Assembly (NCBI GenBank): GCA_047975205.1
Contig: JBKEDC010000018.1
Coordinates: 19,038 to 83,037 of the forward strand
Reading direction: 5' to 3'
DNA: 64,000 bases
Origin: JBKEDC01 sp047975205
GTDB taxonomy: Bacteria; Bacteroidota; Bacteroidia; Bacteroidales; Prolixibacteraceae
Both the position numbers and the translations under genes were made by a program. A model generated the notes under the pieces. The model made no database searches and was not told where the DNA came from. It worked only from the letters and a program-made list of their open reading frames with translations. Shown here piece after piece: positions 43,424 through 52,328 of this stretch; within the stretch, counting starts at the first letter, position 1, and each line of letters starts with the position of its first letter.

Positions 43424-44608
43424 ATGAAAAAAATAATCTTAGTGATAGCCATTTCATTGGCTATTAGTGGAGGTGCTTTCGCACAAAAAGGTAAGGTTTC
43501 TGCAGCTCAGGCTAATAAAGATAGCGGAAATTTAGAAAAAGCAAAAGAACTTATTGATGTAGCTGTTGACCCTAATAATGAGAAAGCAGCAAAATCAATT
43601 CCATGGGCCAAAACTTGGATGGTACGTGGAGATATTTATGCTGCTATTCCCAAAGATGACAAACTAAAATCAACGGTTGAAAATCCTTTGGATATTGCGC
43701 TTGAGTCATATAAAAAGGCAATCGAATTAGATGAAAAAGGTCAGTTCACTTCATTAATGAAAGTAGGACTAACTCAACTAACAAGTACTTTTACCAATGC
43801 AGCTGTTGATTGTTTTAAAACGAACGACTATAAAGGAGCATTTAACGATTTTGAAAAGGTGCTTGAGATCAATGCTTTGCCTGTTTATGCTGAAGATGAG
43901 CAATTCATTGATACGACAATCATCTTTAACACCGGTCTTGCGGCATTTAATGCAGAAATGTATGATGATGCCATTAAGTATTATGAAGAAGCTGCTAAAT
44001 ATGGATACCAAGGTGCATCTATGTACGATTACATCATGATGTCATATTTGAATAAACAAGACACGGTAGGAGCTATTGAAGCTTTACAAGCCGGATTTAA
44101 AAAATATCCGGAAGGAGCAAATATCGTTACGAATATGATTAACCTTTTCTTGCAAACCGGTAGGACTGACGATGCAATTACTTACTTAAAAATTGCTATT
44201 AAACAAGACCCGAGTAACGCATCTTTCCATTTTGCACAAGGAGCTTTGTTTGATCAATTGAAAGATTATGATAATGCCATTGCTGCGTATGAAAAAGCAA
44301 TTGAATTGAAACCTGATTATTTTGATCCATATTATAACTTGGGAGTGATTTATTTCAATAAAGGAGTGGCCCAGCTAGACAAAGCAAATGCCGTGCCCGC
44401 AAACCAAGCTAAACTTTACGAAGAAGAAAAGGAAAAAGCCAATGTAGAATTTAAGAAAGCAGTTCCTTTTATGGAAAAAGCATCGGAAGTAAATCCTAAA
44501 GATACTTATTCGTTAGAATCATTGAAGCAACTTTATTATCGTTTGAATGATATTGAGAAACGCGACGCGGTACAAGCAAAATTAGATGCGTTGAATAACG
44601 CACAATAA
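43424..44608 (+). CDS. Exported tetratricopeptide repeat protein
   Basis: This is a 394-residue protein with a signal peptide (IILVIAISLAISGGAFA) and TPR units from about residue 60 to 360. Examples are IIFNTGLAAFNAEMYDDAIK, ASFHFAQGALFDQLKDYDNA and DPYYNLGVIYFNKGVAQLDK. It is probably periplasmic. It sits 10 bases after gyrA and is closed by a terminator, so it is co-transcribed with gyrA. I recall this pairing from other Bacteroidales, but no functional link to gyrase is known and none is obvious given the different compartments. Confidence 0.88.
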   Translation: MKKIILVIAISLAISGGAFAQKGKVSAAQANKDSGNLEKAKELIDVAVDPNNEKAAKSIPWAKTWMVRGDIYAAIPKDDKLKSTVENPLDIALESYKKAIELDEKGQFTSLMKVGLTQLTSTFTNAAVDCFKTNDYKGAFNDFEKVLEINALPVYAEDEQFIDTTIIFNTGLAAFNAEMYDDAIKYYEEAAKYGYQGASMYDYIMMSYLNKQDTVGAIEALQAGFKKYPEGANIVTNMINLFLQTGRTDDAITYLKIAIKQDPSNASFHFAQGALFDQLKDYDNAIAAYEKAIELKPDYFDPYYNLGVIYFNKGVAQLDKANAVPANQAKLYEEEKEKANVEFKKAVPFMEKASEVNPKDTYSLESLKQLYYRLNDIEKRDAVQAKLDALNNAQ

Positions 44609-44628
44609 AAGATTTGCAAACAATCTAC

Positions 44629-44662
44629 AAAAAGGAGACTCTAAATTAGGGTCTCCTTTTTT
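44629..44662 (+). terminator. Terminator of gyrA-TPR operon
   Basis: AAAAAGGAGAC pairs with GTCTCCTTTTT (11 bp, 11-base loop), with a continuing T-run. Confidence 0.8.
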
Positions 44663-44771
44663 ATGCTTGAAATTCAGAAAAGATGCTATAACATGAGCAT
44701 CACCAATTGTGTTATTAGAATATTACAAGATTTAATTGTCAGACTTTAGAAATCTGAATATCGAAATTCAT

Positions 44772-44779
44772 TATCTTTG
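44772..44779 (+). promoter_or_regulatory. -7 promoter box of the Cys/Met enzyme operon
   Basis: TATCTTTG, an exact match, 28 bases before the ATG at 44808. The leader is too short for a SAM riboswitch. A small inverted repeat (TCAGA ... TCTGA, 44739-44757) overlaps the -33 area and could be an operator. Confidence 0.6.
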
Positions 44780-44807
44780 TGTATTAAATAACTTTAAGCA
44801 CGCCATC

Positions 44808-45959
44808 ATGTATAAGCATATTGAAACAGCATTAAGTCATTTGGCAAAATTTGCATCTGTTGAAGATAAAAATGCAGCATCTCATTTTCCAATTTATAAC
44901 ACGGCCACTTTTGATTTAAAGAAACAGTCGGGAGATAGAGTATATGATTATACAAGGAGTGATAACCCAACACGAGAGGTGTTGGAAAACTTATTTACTT
45001 TTGCCGAGAATGGTGCAGGTTGTGTTTGTACGCACACCGGAATTGCAGCAGTAGCATTACTTTTCGAAACAGTATTAAAGGCAAATTCACAAGTATTGGT
45101 TGAAGCCGATTGTTATGGAGGTACGTTCCGATTATTGAAAATCTTTAAGGATAAATATAATGTTACTATTCACTTTGTAGATTTTACAAAGATTACGCAA
45201 ATAGAGAATATTCTTAAAGATAATCCGATTGACTTGGTGCTCTGTGAAAGTCCTACTAATCCCGGACTGAAAATAATCGACTTAGCTGAAGTTGGAAAGC
45301 TTTCCCATAGATATAATGCGCTGTTTGCCGTTGATAATTCATTAGCCACATTCATATCTCAACGCCCATTAGATTTGGGTGCTGATTTTTCATTATTCTC
45401 TACTACAAAATATATTTCGGGGCATGGAAGTGTTGTTGCCGGAGCAATTGTTGCCAAAACAGAAGAATTGAATGATGAAATTCATTATTATGCTAATGCA
45501 CACGGTAGAAGCCAAAATCCTATGGACGTATTTTTAATTTCATTGGGTATTCCAACTTTAAAGATACGAATGCAGGAACATGAGCAGAACGCCTTAACTA
45601 TTGCCAAGTTCTTAGAGGTGCAAACTTATGTAGAAAGCGTAACCTATCCTGCTTTGAAAACTCATCCTCAATATGAGTTGGCACATAAGCAAATGCAGTA
45701 TATTCCGGGGGTTTTTTGTGCTAAGTTTTCTAGTGTGGAGTTAGCAGAAATCTTTATTGAAAACACTAAAATATTCGGAGAAAAGTGTTCTTTTGGGAGT
45801 GCTGATTCCAGAGTAGAAATTCCGTCTAAGATATCGCATGCGTCTTTTTCAAAAAAGGAATTAGAGGCTATTGGAATTAGCGATAGTACAGTTCGCTTCT
45901 CGATAGGCTTAGAAAACGTTCAAGAACTTATTGAAGATATTAAACAAGCAATGCAGTAG
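44808..45959 (+). CDS. Cys/Met metabolism PLP-dependent enzyme (cystathionine synthase/lyase type)
   Basis: This is a 383-residue fold-type I pyridoxal-phosphate enzyme of the cystathionine gamma-synthase/beta-lyase superfamily. It has the substrate/PLP loop YDYTRSDNPTREVL, the aspartate region LFAVDNSLAT, and the PLP lysine K201 in STTKYISGHGSVVAG. It could be a cystathionine beta-lyase, gamma-synthase or a homocysteine-forming sulfhydrylase; the sequence alone does not decide. I start at ATG 44808, just after the promoter, because the longer frame begins at a TTG upstream of the -7 box. The next gene begins one base after the stop, forming a two-gene methionine/cysteine unit. Confidence 0.9.
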   Translation: MYKHIETALSHLAKFASVEDKNAASHFPIYNTATFDLKKQSGDRVYDYTRSDNPTREVLENLFTFAENGAGCVCTHTGIAAVALLFETVLKANSQVLVEADCYGGTFRLLKIFKDKYNVTIHFVDFTKITQIENILKDNPIDLVLCESPTNPGLKIIDLAEVGKLSHRYNALFAVDNSLATFISQRPLDLGADFSLFSTTKYISGHGSVVAGAIVAKTEELNDEIHYYANAHGRSQNPMDVFLISLGIPTLKIRMQEHEQNALTIAKFLEVQTYVESVTYPALKTHPQYELAHKQMQYIPGVFCAKFSSVELAEIFIENTKIFGEKCSFGSADSRVEIPSKISHASFSKKELEAIGISDSTVRFSIGLENVQELIEDIKQAMQ

Positions 45960-45960
45960 T

Positions 45961-47427
45961 ATGGATAAAGTTACGTTTAGTCCGATACCTTGCGGAGAAA
46001 CTATTCCCCGAGATAATCCTCACGCCATTTCAGTAAGTATGCCGTCTTTGCAAGATGTTATTGATTATGAGGAAGGAACAACGGAGATAGCTAAAAAAAT
46101 AAAAAGTGCTTATCCTAGATTTGTTCGTCATCCTTATTTGATACTTCTTGCAGACTATATAAAGCAAAAGTATGAGGTGAGCCGTAGTTTTGATGTTGTC
46201 ATCCTATCATCACAAAGAGCTGCTGAAAAAGCTTGTATGGAAAAAGGTATCAATACAGCATTGAAAGTATGCGAGTCTTTCGGAGTGGTTATGGTGAAAA
46301 AAAACACAAAACAACTCGAAGATATACTTAGTTTTATTCAATTAACAGGTAGTGTCTTATCATCTAGAGCTGCACAAGATTATTTGTTTAAGGTAGGGGT
46401 GTTGACAGCAATATATAAGGAAAAAGCAGAGGGTAGTGAACTTGCCGAACAGATTGTTAAAAATACTATTGCTGATGCGTATAAACAATCATATTTAAAT
46501 GTAGGATTAGCACCCTCAGGGATGAATGCTGTTTATGCGGTGTTAGAGGGGATACAAAGAGAGCAAAAGTCACAGGGAAGAGATATTTTAGTGCAATTAG
46601 GTTGGTTGTATTCAGATACTATGACAGTAGTTGATAAGTGCAGTAAAAGAGCTAAGAAAATATTGAATGTAGAGCGACTTGAAGAATTAGAAGGATTTTT
46701 GTCAGAGAATGGGAGAGAGGTATCAGCCATTATTACAGAAATACCTACTAACCCCCAGCTAAGATGTGTTGATTTAAAGCATCTCAGAAAGTTATGCGAC
46801 AATTACCAAATTCCATTGATTGTAGATACAACAATAGCTACCCCGTATTTAGTAGATTTTATACCTTATGCGGATGTTATGATAGAATCACTATCAAAGT
46901 TTGCCTCCGGTAATGCAGATGTGCTAATGGGAGCAGTTGTAATTAATGAAAAATTATCGGATCGGCATATGAGAGAAACTATATTTAAAAATCTAGAACC
47001 CGTTTATCATGGAGATCTTCAGAGAATGGCTATCGAAGTTAGAGAATATAAAGGGCGTGTTCATAAAGTTAGTGCGAATGCAGAAGCTTTGGTTGCATAT
47101 TTTAAAAGATGTTCGTATGTAGATAAAGTTTTTTATCATCATTTTGACGGATGTTATGTGGGTCTTGTGTCAGTAACATTCTCGACAGATTTTAGATCTA
47201 TATATGACGAATTGAATTTACCTAAAGGTCCGAGTTTGGGAACCGAATTTACTTTGGCAATGCCTTATACCTATTTGGCACACTATGATTATGTAAATAA
47301 ACCTCTCGGCAAAGAAATATTGAGCCAGATTGATTTACCTGTTGATTTACTTCGGATTTCGGTAGGGATAGAGCCTATCCAAGATATAATTGATGAATTT
47401 AAACGAGCAGCTTTTTGTTCTCAGTAA
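45961..47427 (+). CDS. Cystathionine gamma-synthase-like PLP enzyme, fungal STR2 type
   Basis: This is a 488-residue PLP enzyme, about 100 residues longer than its upstream neighbour. The N-terminal extension (PCGETIPRDNPHAISVSMP, then YEEGTTEI and YPRFVRHPYL) closely recalls fungal cystathionine gamma-synthases such as yeast STR2, which start with a GxxIPPxxPHAVSVSLP pattern, a GYEEG motif and GYPRF. The PLP lysine is K313 in ESLSKFASGNADVLMG, with IVDTTIATPYL before it. The likely reaction is joining of cysteine with an activated homoserine to give cystathionine. The neighbour could supply the next step (beta-lyase). I use ATG 45961, one base after the previous stop. Confidence 0.85.
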   Translation: MDKVTFSPIPCGETIPRDNPHAISVSMPSLQDVIDYEEGTTEIAKKIKSAYPRFVRHPYLILLADYIKQKYEVSRSFDVVILSSQRAAEKACMEKGINTALKVCESFGVVMVKKNTKQLEDILSFIQLTGSVLSSRAAQDYLFKVGVLTAIYKEKAEGSELAEQIVKNTIADAYKQSYLNVGLAPSGMNAVYAVLEGIQREQKSQGRDILVQLGWLYSDTMTVVDKCSKRAKKILNVERLEELEGFLSENGREVSAIITEIPTNPQLRCVDLKHLRKLCDNYQIPLIVDTTIATPYLVDFIPYADVMIESLSKFASGNADVLMGAVVINEKLSDRHMRETIFKNLEPVYHGDLQRMAIEVREYKGRVHKVSANAEALVAYFKRCSYVDKVFYHHFDGCYVGLVSVTFSTDFRSIYDELNLPKGPSLGTEFTLAMPYTYLAHYDYVNKPLGKEILSQIDLPVDLLRISVGIEPIQDIIDEFKRAAFCSQ

Positions 47428-47824
47428 TAGCTAAATTGAGGGTATTCTTTTTTATATTACGCTGCACTAAAATTACAAATATCAGAGCGTGTAATTGGAA
47501 AATACGCTCTAGCTGAAGGAAATTTTAAACTTGCTATGGCATAAAGACAAAAGAGGATGTTCGTTTTGGAACACCCTCTTTATTTTGTTACATAGTTGAT
47601 TATTCATATTATATAATTTGTATTCTTTGTGCATTAAATAGTGCAAAATAATATTCGCGATAAAAAGAACCTGTTTTTCTTCATTCATGTGGAATAAAAT
47701 AATCTAATTTTACAAATCAATATCATATGACATTTTTAATTTATGACTAGTTTTATTGAACTTTCAAGAATGAAAAGTGTTTGAGTGAAAATAAAAAAAC
47801 TAAATAAATAATACCTAGAATAAA
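47428..47824. other. 397-bp intergenic region with two hairpins
   Basis: Downstream of the PLP gene pair lies a hairpin AGAGCGT/ACGCTCT (47484-47510), which competes with AATTACA/TGTAATT (47471-47496), and then a terminator at 47550. The rest up to the E2 gene is AT-rich without a clear -7 box or open frame. Confidence 0.5.
47550..47586 (+). terminator. Imperfect hairpin terminator after the PLP enzyme pair
   Basis: AAAGAGG and TGTTC pair with GAACA and CCTCTTT around one A/C mismatch and a six-base loop, followed by T-rich sequence. Confidence 0.6.
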
Positions 47825-49105
47825 ATGGCAGACTTTAAAGTGTTAATGCCCAAAATGGGAGAAAGTGTACAAGAAGCAACAATTACAAAATGGTTTGTAA
47901 AAGAGGGCGACAGTGTAGAAGAAGATGACATGCTTTTCGAAATTGCAACCGAAAAGGTCGATTCAGAAATACCATCGCCTGTTGATGGTGTTGTTAAAAA
48001 AGTATTGTTTGATGTCGATGCTGTTGTTCCGGTTGGAGAAGTCCTTGCTATAATAGAAATTGAGGGTGAAGGGAGTGTTGAAGATGCAGTTGCAGAAGAA
48101 ATATCGGAAAACACGAATAGCGAGGATAACAAAAGTATAGAAGATTCGGCAACCGTCAATAGCTCTGAATATACAGAAGTAAAGGCTACGCGTTTTTACT
48201 CTCCATTAGTTAGGTCAATTGCAAAAGAAGAGAATCTATCTGTTAAGGATTTGGAAGCTATAAAAGGGAGTGGCAGCGAAGGTAGAGTGCAGAAACAAGA
48301 TGTACTAGATTATCTTACAAGTAAAGAGCCTGCCAATGTCGTTAAATCAACAACGATTAAACCGGCTGTTCAAGCTCCTGCAATCTTGGTTGGTAAAGAA
48401 GATAAAGTAATAGAAATGGATCGGGTGCGCAAGATTATTGCTCAGCGTATGGTTCAGTCGGTTCAAACAGCCCCTCATGTAATGTCGGCAGTAGAAACCG
48501 ATGTAACTTCGATTTGGAATTGGAGAGCTAAACATAAGGATGATTTTCAAACTAAATATGGCGAGAAGTTGACTTTTATGCCTATTATAGTTGAAGCTGT
48601 GGCACAAGCGTTGCGCGAGTTCCCAATGGTTAACGCCTCTGTAGATGGCGACAAGATTATTCTTCGGGCTAAAGTAAATGTCGGCATGGCTGTGGCTAAA
48701 CCGGATGGCAACTTAATTGTCCCTGTTATTAAAGATGCCGATAAGAAAAATATGGCAGGCTTGGCAGCCTCAGTAAATGATTTAGCAGAACGAGCACGAA
48801 TTAACAAATTAACTCCCGATGAGATTTCCGGAGGAACATTTTCGATTAGCAACTTTGGTTCATTTAAAAATGATATAGGTACACCAATTATTAATCAGCC
48901 TGAAGTAGCCATATTGGGTGTGGGCAACATCAAGAAAAAGCCGGCAGTCATTGAAACTTCGGAGGGGGATATGATTGCTATTCGTAGAATGATGTGGATA
49001 GCTATGTCATACGATCATCGAATTATTGATGGTGCTTTAGGTGGTGCCTTTGTAAGGCGAGTGTCTGAGTTAATTGAAAAATTTGATATTAAACGGCAGA
49101 TCTAA
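47825..49105 (+). CDS. 2-oxoacid dehydrogenase E2 (dihydrolipoamide acyltransferase)
   Basis: This 426-residue core subunit of a 2-oxoacid dehydrogenase complex transfers an acyl group from E1 to CoA. One N-terminal lipoyl domain has the lipoylated lysine K44 in IATEKVDSEIPSP. A peripheral subunit-binding domain follows near 125-160 (SPLVRSIAKEENLSVKDLE). The C-terminal catalytic domain has the active-site HRIIDGALGG (H398, D402). The partner E1 gene starts two bases after the stop. The complex is probably branched-chain oxoacid or pyruvate dehydrogenase. E3 and lipoate ligase genes are not in the window. Confidence 0.94.
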   Translation: MADFKVLMPKMGESVQEATITKWFVKEGDSVEEDDMLFEIATEKVDSEIPSPVDGVVKKVLFDVDAVVPVGEVLAIIEIEGEGSVEDAVAEEISENTNSEDNKSIEDSATVNSSEYTEVKATRFYSPLVRSIAKEENLSVKDLEAIKGSGSEGRVQKQDVLDYLTSKEPANVVKSTTIKPAVQAPAILVGKEDKVIEMDRVRKIIAQRMVQSVQTAPHVMSAVETDVTSIWNWRAKHKDDFQTKYGEKLTFMPIIVEAVAQALREFPMVNASVDGDKIILRAKVNVGMAVAKPDGNLIVPVIKDADKKNMAGLAASVNDLAERARINKLTPDEISGGTFSISNFGSFKNDIGTPIINQPEVAILGVGNIKKKPAVIETSEGDMIAIRRMMWIAMSYDHRIIDGALGGAFVRRVSELIEKFDIKRQI

Positions 49106-49107
49106 AT

Positions 49108-51144
49108 ATGAGAACTAAATTACCAAAAATATATTCGGTAAAAAGTGTAGATAGGGATACGCTTAAGGAGTGGTTGAGAACCTTAATTATAGGTCGTCAA
49201 CTAGATGTGCGAGCCCCTAATTATCTGAAACAGGCAATCGGCTGGTCATATCATGCTCCTTATGCCGGACATGATGGTATCCAGTTTGCTATTGGTCAGA
49301 TATTTAATAGAGAGACTGATCATTTGTTTCCCTATTATCGGGACATGATGACCTGTTTTTCGGCAGGTCTCACAGCTGAAGAAATTATATTAAACGGTAT
49401 TTCTAAGGATACGGATGTAGCAGGTGGTGGTCGGCATATGTCGAACCACTTTGCTAAGCCGGAATGGAATATTCATAATGTATCGAGTTCTACAGCCAAT
49501 CATGATTTACACGCAGTGGGTGTTGCTCGAGCTATGAAGTACTATGGAAGTAAGGGAGTATCAATAACTTCGCACGGAGAATCATCTACTTCAGAGGGCT
49601 ATGTATATGAAGCTGTAAATGGAGCTACGCGCGAGAAACTCCCTGTTATTTTTGTTTTTCAAGACAATGGTTACGGTATTTCGGTACCAAAACATATGCA
49701 AACAGCTAATCGTAAAGCAGCAAATAACTTTTCGGGATTTAAGAATCTTCGTATTATTCATTGCAATGGGAAAGATGTTTTTGATTCAATGAATGCTATG
49801 GTAGAAGCCAAGAAGCATGTATTGGAGCATGGAGAGCCTGTTATTGTACAAGCAAATTGTATTCGTATGGAATCACACTCCAACTCGGATAGACAAGAAC
49901 TGTATCGTTCAGAAAATGAGTGCAACTACACGCGAGTTTACGACCCTTTGGCAAAGTTCGTTCGTATGGTGAAACGTTATAATCGTTTTACTGAGGAAGA
50001 AATATCCGCTATTGAGGAAGAGGCTAAACTTATTGTTAAGACAGCTCATAAAAAAGCATTGGCAGCACCAAATCCGGATCCTGCATCAATATTTGATTTC
50101 GTTATAGCTGAACCCTACAAAGCAAAAGAAATAGAAAATAAGAATGATGGTGAAAAATTAACTTTAGTATTAGCTATTAATAAAACTCTGAAAGAAGAAT
50201 TTCGTTTAAATCCGGATACTTTTATTTATGGTCAGGATGTGGCAAATAAAGAAAAGGGAGGAGCATTCAATGTAACCAAAGGCATGCAACAGGAGTTTGG
50301 AGCATCTCGTGTATGGAGTGCTCCTATTGCAGAGGATTATATTGTTGGTACAGCTAATGGTATGAGTCGCTATAATGATAAACTTAGGGTGATAGTTGAA
50401 GGAGCTGAGTTTGCTGATTATTTTTGGCCTGCCATGGAAAATTTTGTGGATACAACGCATGATTTTTGGCGTTCAAAAGGACAGTTTTCACCTAATATAA
50501 CTATTCGTTTGGCATCCGGTGGATATATTGGGGGGGGCTTATATCATTCGCAAAATATTGAAGGTTCATTGTCAACATTTCCGGGGATACGTATTGTTTA
50601 TCCTACCTTTGCCGATGATGCAGCAGGATTGTTGCGCACGTCAATTCGTTCGAGAGGAATAACAGTATTTATGGAGCCTAAAGCTTTGTATAACGCACCA
50701 CAAGCAGCGGCTTCAATACCGGATGATTTTGAGATCCCTTTCGGAAAGGCTAGAGTAAGAAGGAGAGGACAAGATCTTACTATTGTCACTTATGGTAACA
50801 CTCTAATTCATTCGCTCGATGCTGCAAAAGAATTAGAACAAGATGGCGTTAATGTTGAAGTGATTGATTTGCGTTCTTTAGTACCTTGGGATAAGGAAAC
50901 CGTAATTAGTTCGGTGGCAAAAACAAGCAAGTTGCTAGTCGTTCATGAAGACAAAGTTTTTTCCGGATTTGGAGGAGAAATAGCAGCAACTATTCAAGAA
51001 GAGGCCTTTGAATTGTTAGATGCACCCGTAAAACGAATAGGAGCAGCTTTTACACCAGTTGGTTTTAATCGAATTTTAGAGGCTGCAATTCTACCAAATA
51101 AGCAAAAGATTATTGATGCGGTAATGGAGTTGATTAGATACTAA
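49108..51144 (+). CDS. Fused E1 alpha/beta subunit of 2-oxoacid dehydrogenase
   Basis: This 678-residue thiamine diphosphate enzyme decarboxylates a 2-oxoacid and loads the lipoyl group of E2. Residues 1-330 correspond to the alpha subunit, with the ThDP motif reading HGESSTSEGYVYEAVN and QDNGYGIS. Most relatives have GDG at the start of this motif; here it is GES. Residues 345-678 correspond to the beta subunit (SAPIAEDYIVGTANGMS, GGYIGGGLYHSQN, VPWDKETVISS, SGFGGEIAATIQEEAF). The fusion of alpha and beta chains is common in Bacteroidetes. The branched-chain (isovalerate-type) substrate is more likely than pyruvate but not proven. Confidence 0.93.
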   Translation: MRTKLPKIYSVKSVDRDTLKEWLRTLIIGRQLDVRAPNYLKQAIGWSYHAPYAGHDGIQFAIGQIFNRETDHLFPYYRDMMTCFSAGLTAEEIILNGISKDTDVAGGGRHMSNHFAKPEWNIHNVSSSTANHDLHAVGVARAMKYYGSKGVSITSHGESSTSEGYVYEAVNGATREKLPVIFVFQDNGYGISVPKHMQTANRKAANNFSGFKNLRIIHCNGKDVFDSMNAMVEAKKHVLEHGEPVIVQANCIRMESHSNSDRQELYRSENECNYTRVYDPLAKFVRMVKRYNRFTEEEISAIEEEAKLIVKTAHKKALAAPNPDPASIFDFVIAEPYKAKEIENKNDGEKLTLVLAINKTLKEEFRLNPDTFIYGQDVANKEKGGAFNVTKGMQQEFGASRVWSAPIAEDYIVGTANGMSRYNDKLRVIVEGAEFADYFWPAMENFVDTTHDFWRSKGQFSPNITIRLASGGYIGGGLYHSQNIEGSLSTFPGIRIVYPTFADDAAGLLRTSIRSRGITVFMEPKALYNAPQAAASIPDDFEIPFGKARVRRRGQDLTIVTYGNTLIHSLDAAKELEQDGVNVEVIDLRSLVPWDKETVISSVAKTSKLLVVHEDKVFSGFGGEIAATIQEEAFELLDAPVKRIGAAFTPVGFNRILEAAILPNKQKIIDAVMELIRY

Positions 51145-51157
51145 AAAGAGGAATATT

Positions 51158-51664
51158 ATGAGTAAGACTGCTATATTTTACGCTTTTCATGCCAATAAGA
51201 CTGCAAAAGTTGCTGAAAAAATAATAGAAGCTTTTGGTAAAGAAAAATTAGAAATAGTGAATGCTGAAGAAGTGAGCGAGGAAACCTTTCTGGCATATGA
51301 TAACTACATTATAGGAGTGGCTACTTGGTGGGATGGCGAGCTGCCCAATTATTGGGATGAGTTTGTGCCGGCTATTGATGAAATGGATTTGAAAGGGAAG
51401 AAATTTGCAATATTTGGTTTAGGTGATCAAGAATGTTATGGTGAGAATTTTAACGATGGAGTAGGTTTATTTGCAGCGCTTGTAGAAGAAAGAGGAGCTA
51501 CAGTGGTTGCTTATACTTCTGCAGAAGATTATGATTTTGAGCATTCAGAGGCTTTACATGGTGAGAATCAATTCTGTGGATTGTGTTTAGACCAAGAAAA
51601 TCAACCAGATAAATCAGGTAAGCGAATAGAAGATTGGATTAGAGTGTTACGAACGGAATTCTAG
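51158..51664 (+). CDS. Flavodoxin
   Basis: This is a 168-residue FMN-binding electron carrier of the long-chain type. It has the isoalloxazine loops GVATWWDGELPNYWDEF and GLGDQECYGENFNDG, and the long-chain insertion (HSEALHGENQFCGLCLDQEN). The N-terminal phosphate loop reads YAFHANKTAKVA, less glycine-rich than the usual SxTGNT. It begins 13 bases after the E1 gene, so it may be co-expressed with the oxidative decarboxylation enzymes. As an electron acceptor it could also serve other oxidoreductases. Confidence 0.92.
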   Translation: MSKTAIFYAFHANKTAKVAEKIIEAFGKEKLEIVNAEEVSEETFLAYDNYIIGVATWWDGELPNYWDEFVPAIDEMDLKGKKFAIFGLGDQECYGENFNDGVGLFAALVEERGATVVAYTSAEDYDFEHSEALHGENQFCGLCLDQENQPDKSGKRIEDWIRVLRTEF

Positions 51665-51693
51665 CAGCTTTCTATCGCTTAAGACTAAATAGA

Positions 51694-51727
51694 GACAGTG
51701 TATTATTAATTTACACCGTTTTTTTTA
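51694..51727 (+). terminator. Weak hairpin terminator after the flavodoxin gene
   Basis: GTGTA pairs with TACAC with a further partial ACA/CGT extension, followed by a T-run. The stem is short. Confidence 0.4.
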
Positions 51728-51733
51728 TATTCG
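51726..51733 (+). promoter_or_regulatory. Possible variant -7 box of the HIT gene
   Basis: TATATTCG differs by one base from TAnnTTTG. It lies 33 bases before the ATG at 51767. Confidence 0.3.
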
Positions 51734-51766
51734 TACATTGTCCTAATAATTATAAGATTATTGAAT

Positions 51767-52192
51767 ATGATATCTCCTATTTCAGAATGTTTGTATTGTC
51801 AAAAATTACCGATTCTTGATGAACTAATGATTAAAATTTGTGATTTAGAAGTCTCTGAATTATACTTATTTAGAGAACAGTCTTATCGAGGTAGAGTTAA
51901 TGTGGTATATAAGGATCATGGTATAGAACTATGTGACTTGTCAGACGAAGACCGCAATACTTTCTTTAAAGATGTAGCTAGAGTAGGTAGAGCCATAACA
52001 AAGGCATTTAATCCAACAAAAATAAACTATGGAGCTTACTCAGATACATTAACCCATATCCATATGCATATAGTTCCAAAATATGCTGAAGGTTATGGTT
52101 TTGGAGGAGTTTTTGAAATGAATCCGAAGAAAACCTATTTGACAGAAGAAGAATGCGTAATCGTAATCAATCAAATTAGGGATAGTTTATAA
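51767..52192 (+). CDS. HIT family nucleotide-binding hydrolase
   Basis: This is a 141-residue histidine triad protein. The triad HIHMHIVPK near residue 108 supplies the catalytic histidine for hydrolysis or transfer of nucleoside monophosphates, and an N-terminal CLYC pair may bind zinc. The FGGVFEMNP segment after the triad is typical for diadenosine-polyphosphate-hydrolase-like bacterial HIT proteins. I choose ATG 51767 over a TTG two codons upstream. The substrate is unknown. It is convergent with proS, with a stable hairpin between them. Confidence 0.88.
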   Translation: MISPISECLYCQKLPILDELMIKICDLEVSELYLFREQSYRGRVNVVYKDHGIELCDLSDEDRNTFFKDVARVGRAITKAFNPTKINYGAYSDTLTHIHMHIVPKYAEGYGFGGVFEMNPKKTYLTEEECVIVINQIRDSL

Positions 52193-52260
52193 GTTGGGTT
52201 AAATGTTGATTCGAGAAAATGTATTGAAACTAGTTCGTAAATTATGTAGATTAGAAATAC

Positions 52261-52304
52261 TAATACCATCTCCAACACTGAATTTACCGATGGAGATGGT
52301 ATTA
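52261..52304. terminator. 14-bp hairpin between convergent HIT gene and proS
   Basis: TAATACCATCTCCA pairs perfectly with TGGAGATGGTATTA across 16 bases. No long T-run follows on either strand, so it may act as a transcript-end stabiliser as much as an intrinsic terminator. Confidence 0.5.
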
Positions 52305-52328
52305 ATTGAACAAAGTTTTTTCCTTGTG

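Noticed and set aside
44780..44807. SAM riboswitch upstream of the methionine-type enzymes
   Set aside because: Only about 28 bases separate the -7 box from the ATG.
47815..48159. 114-codon minus-strand open frame rich in serine and threonine
   Set aside because: It is antisense to the lipoyl domain of the E2 gene, and its composition follows from the real frame.
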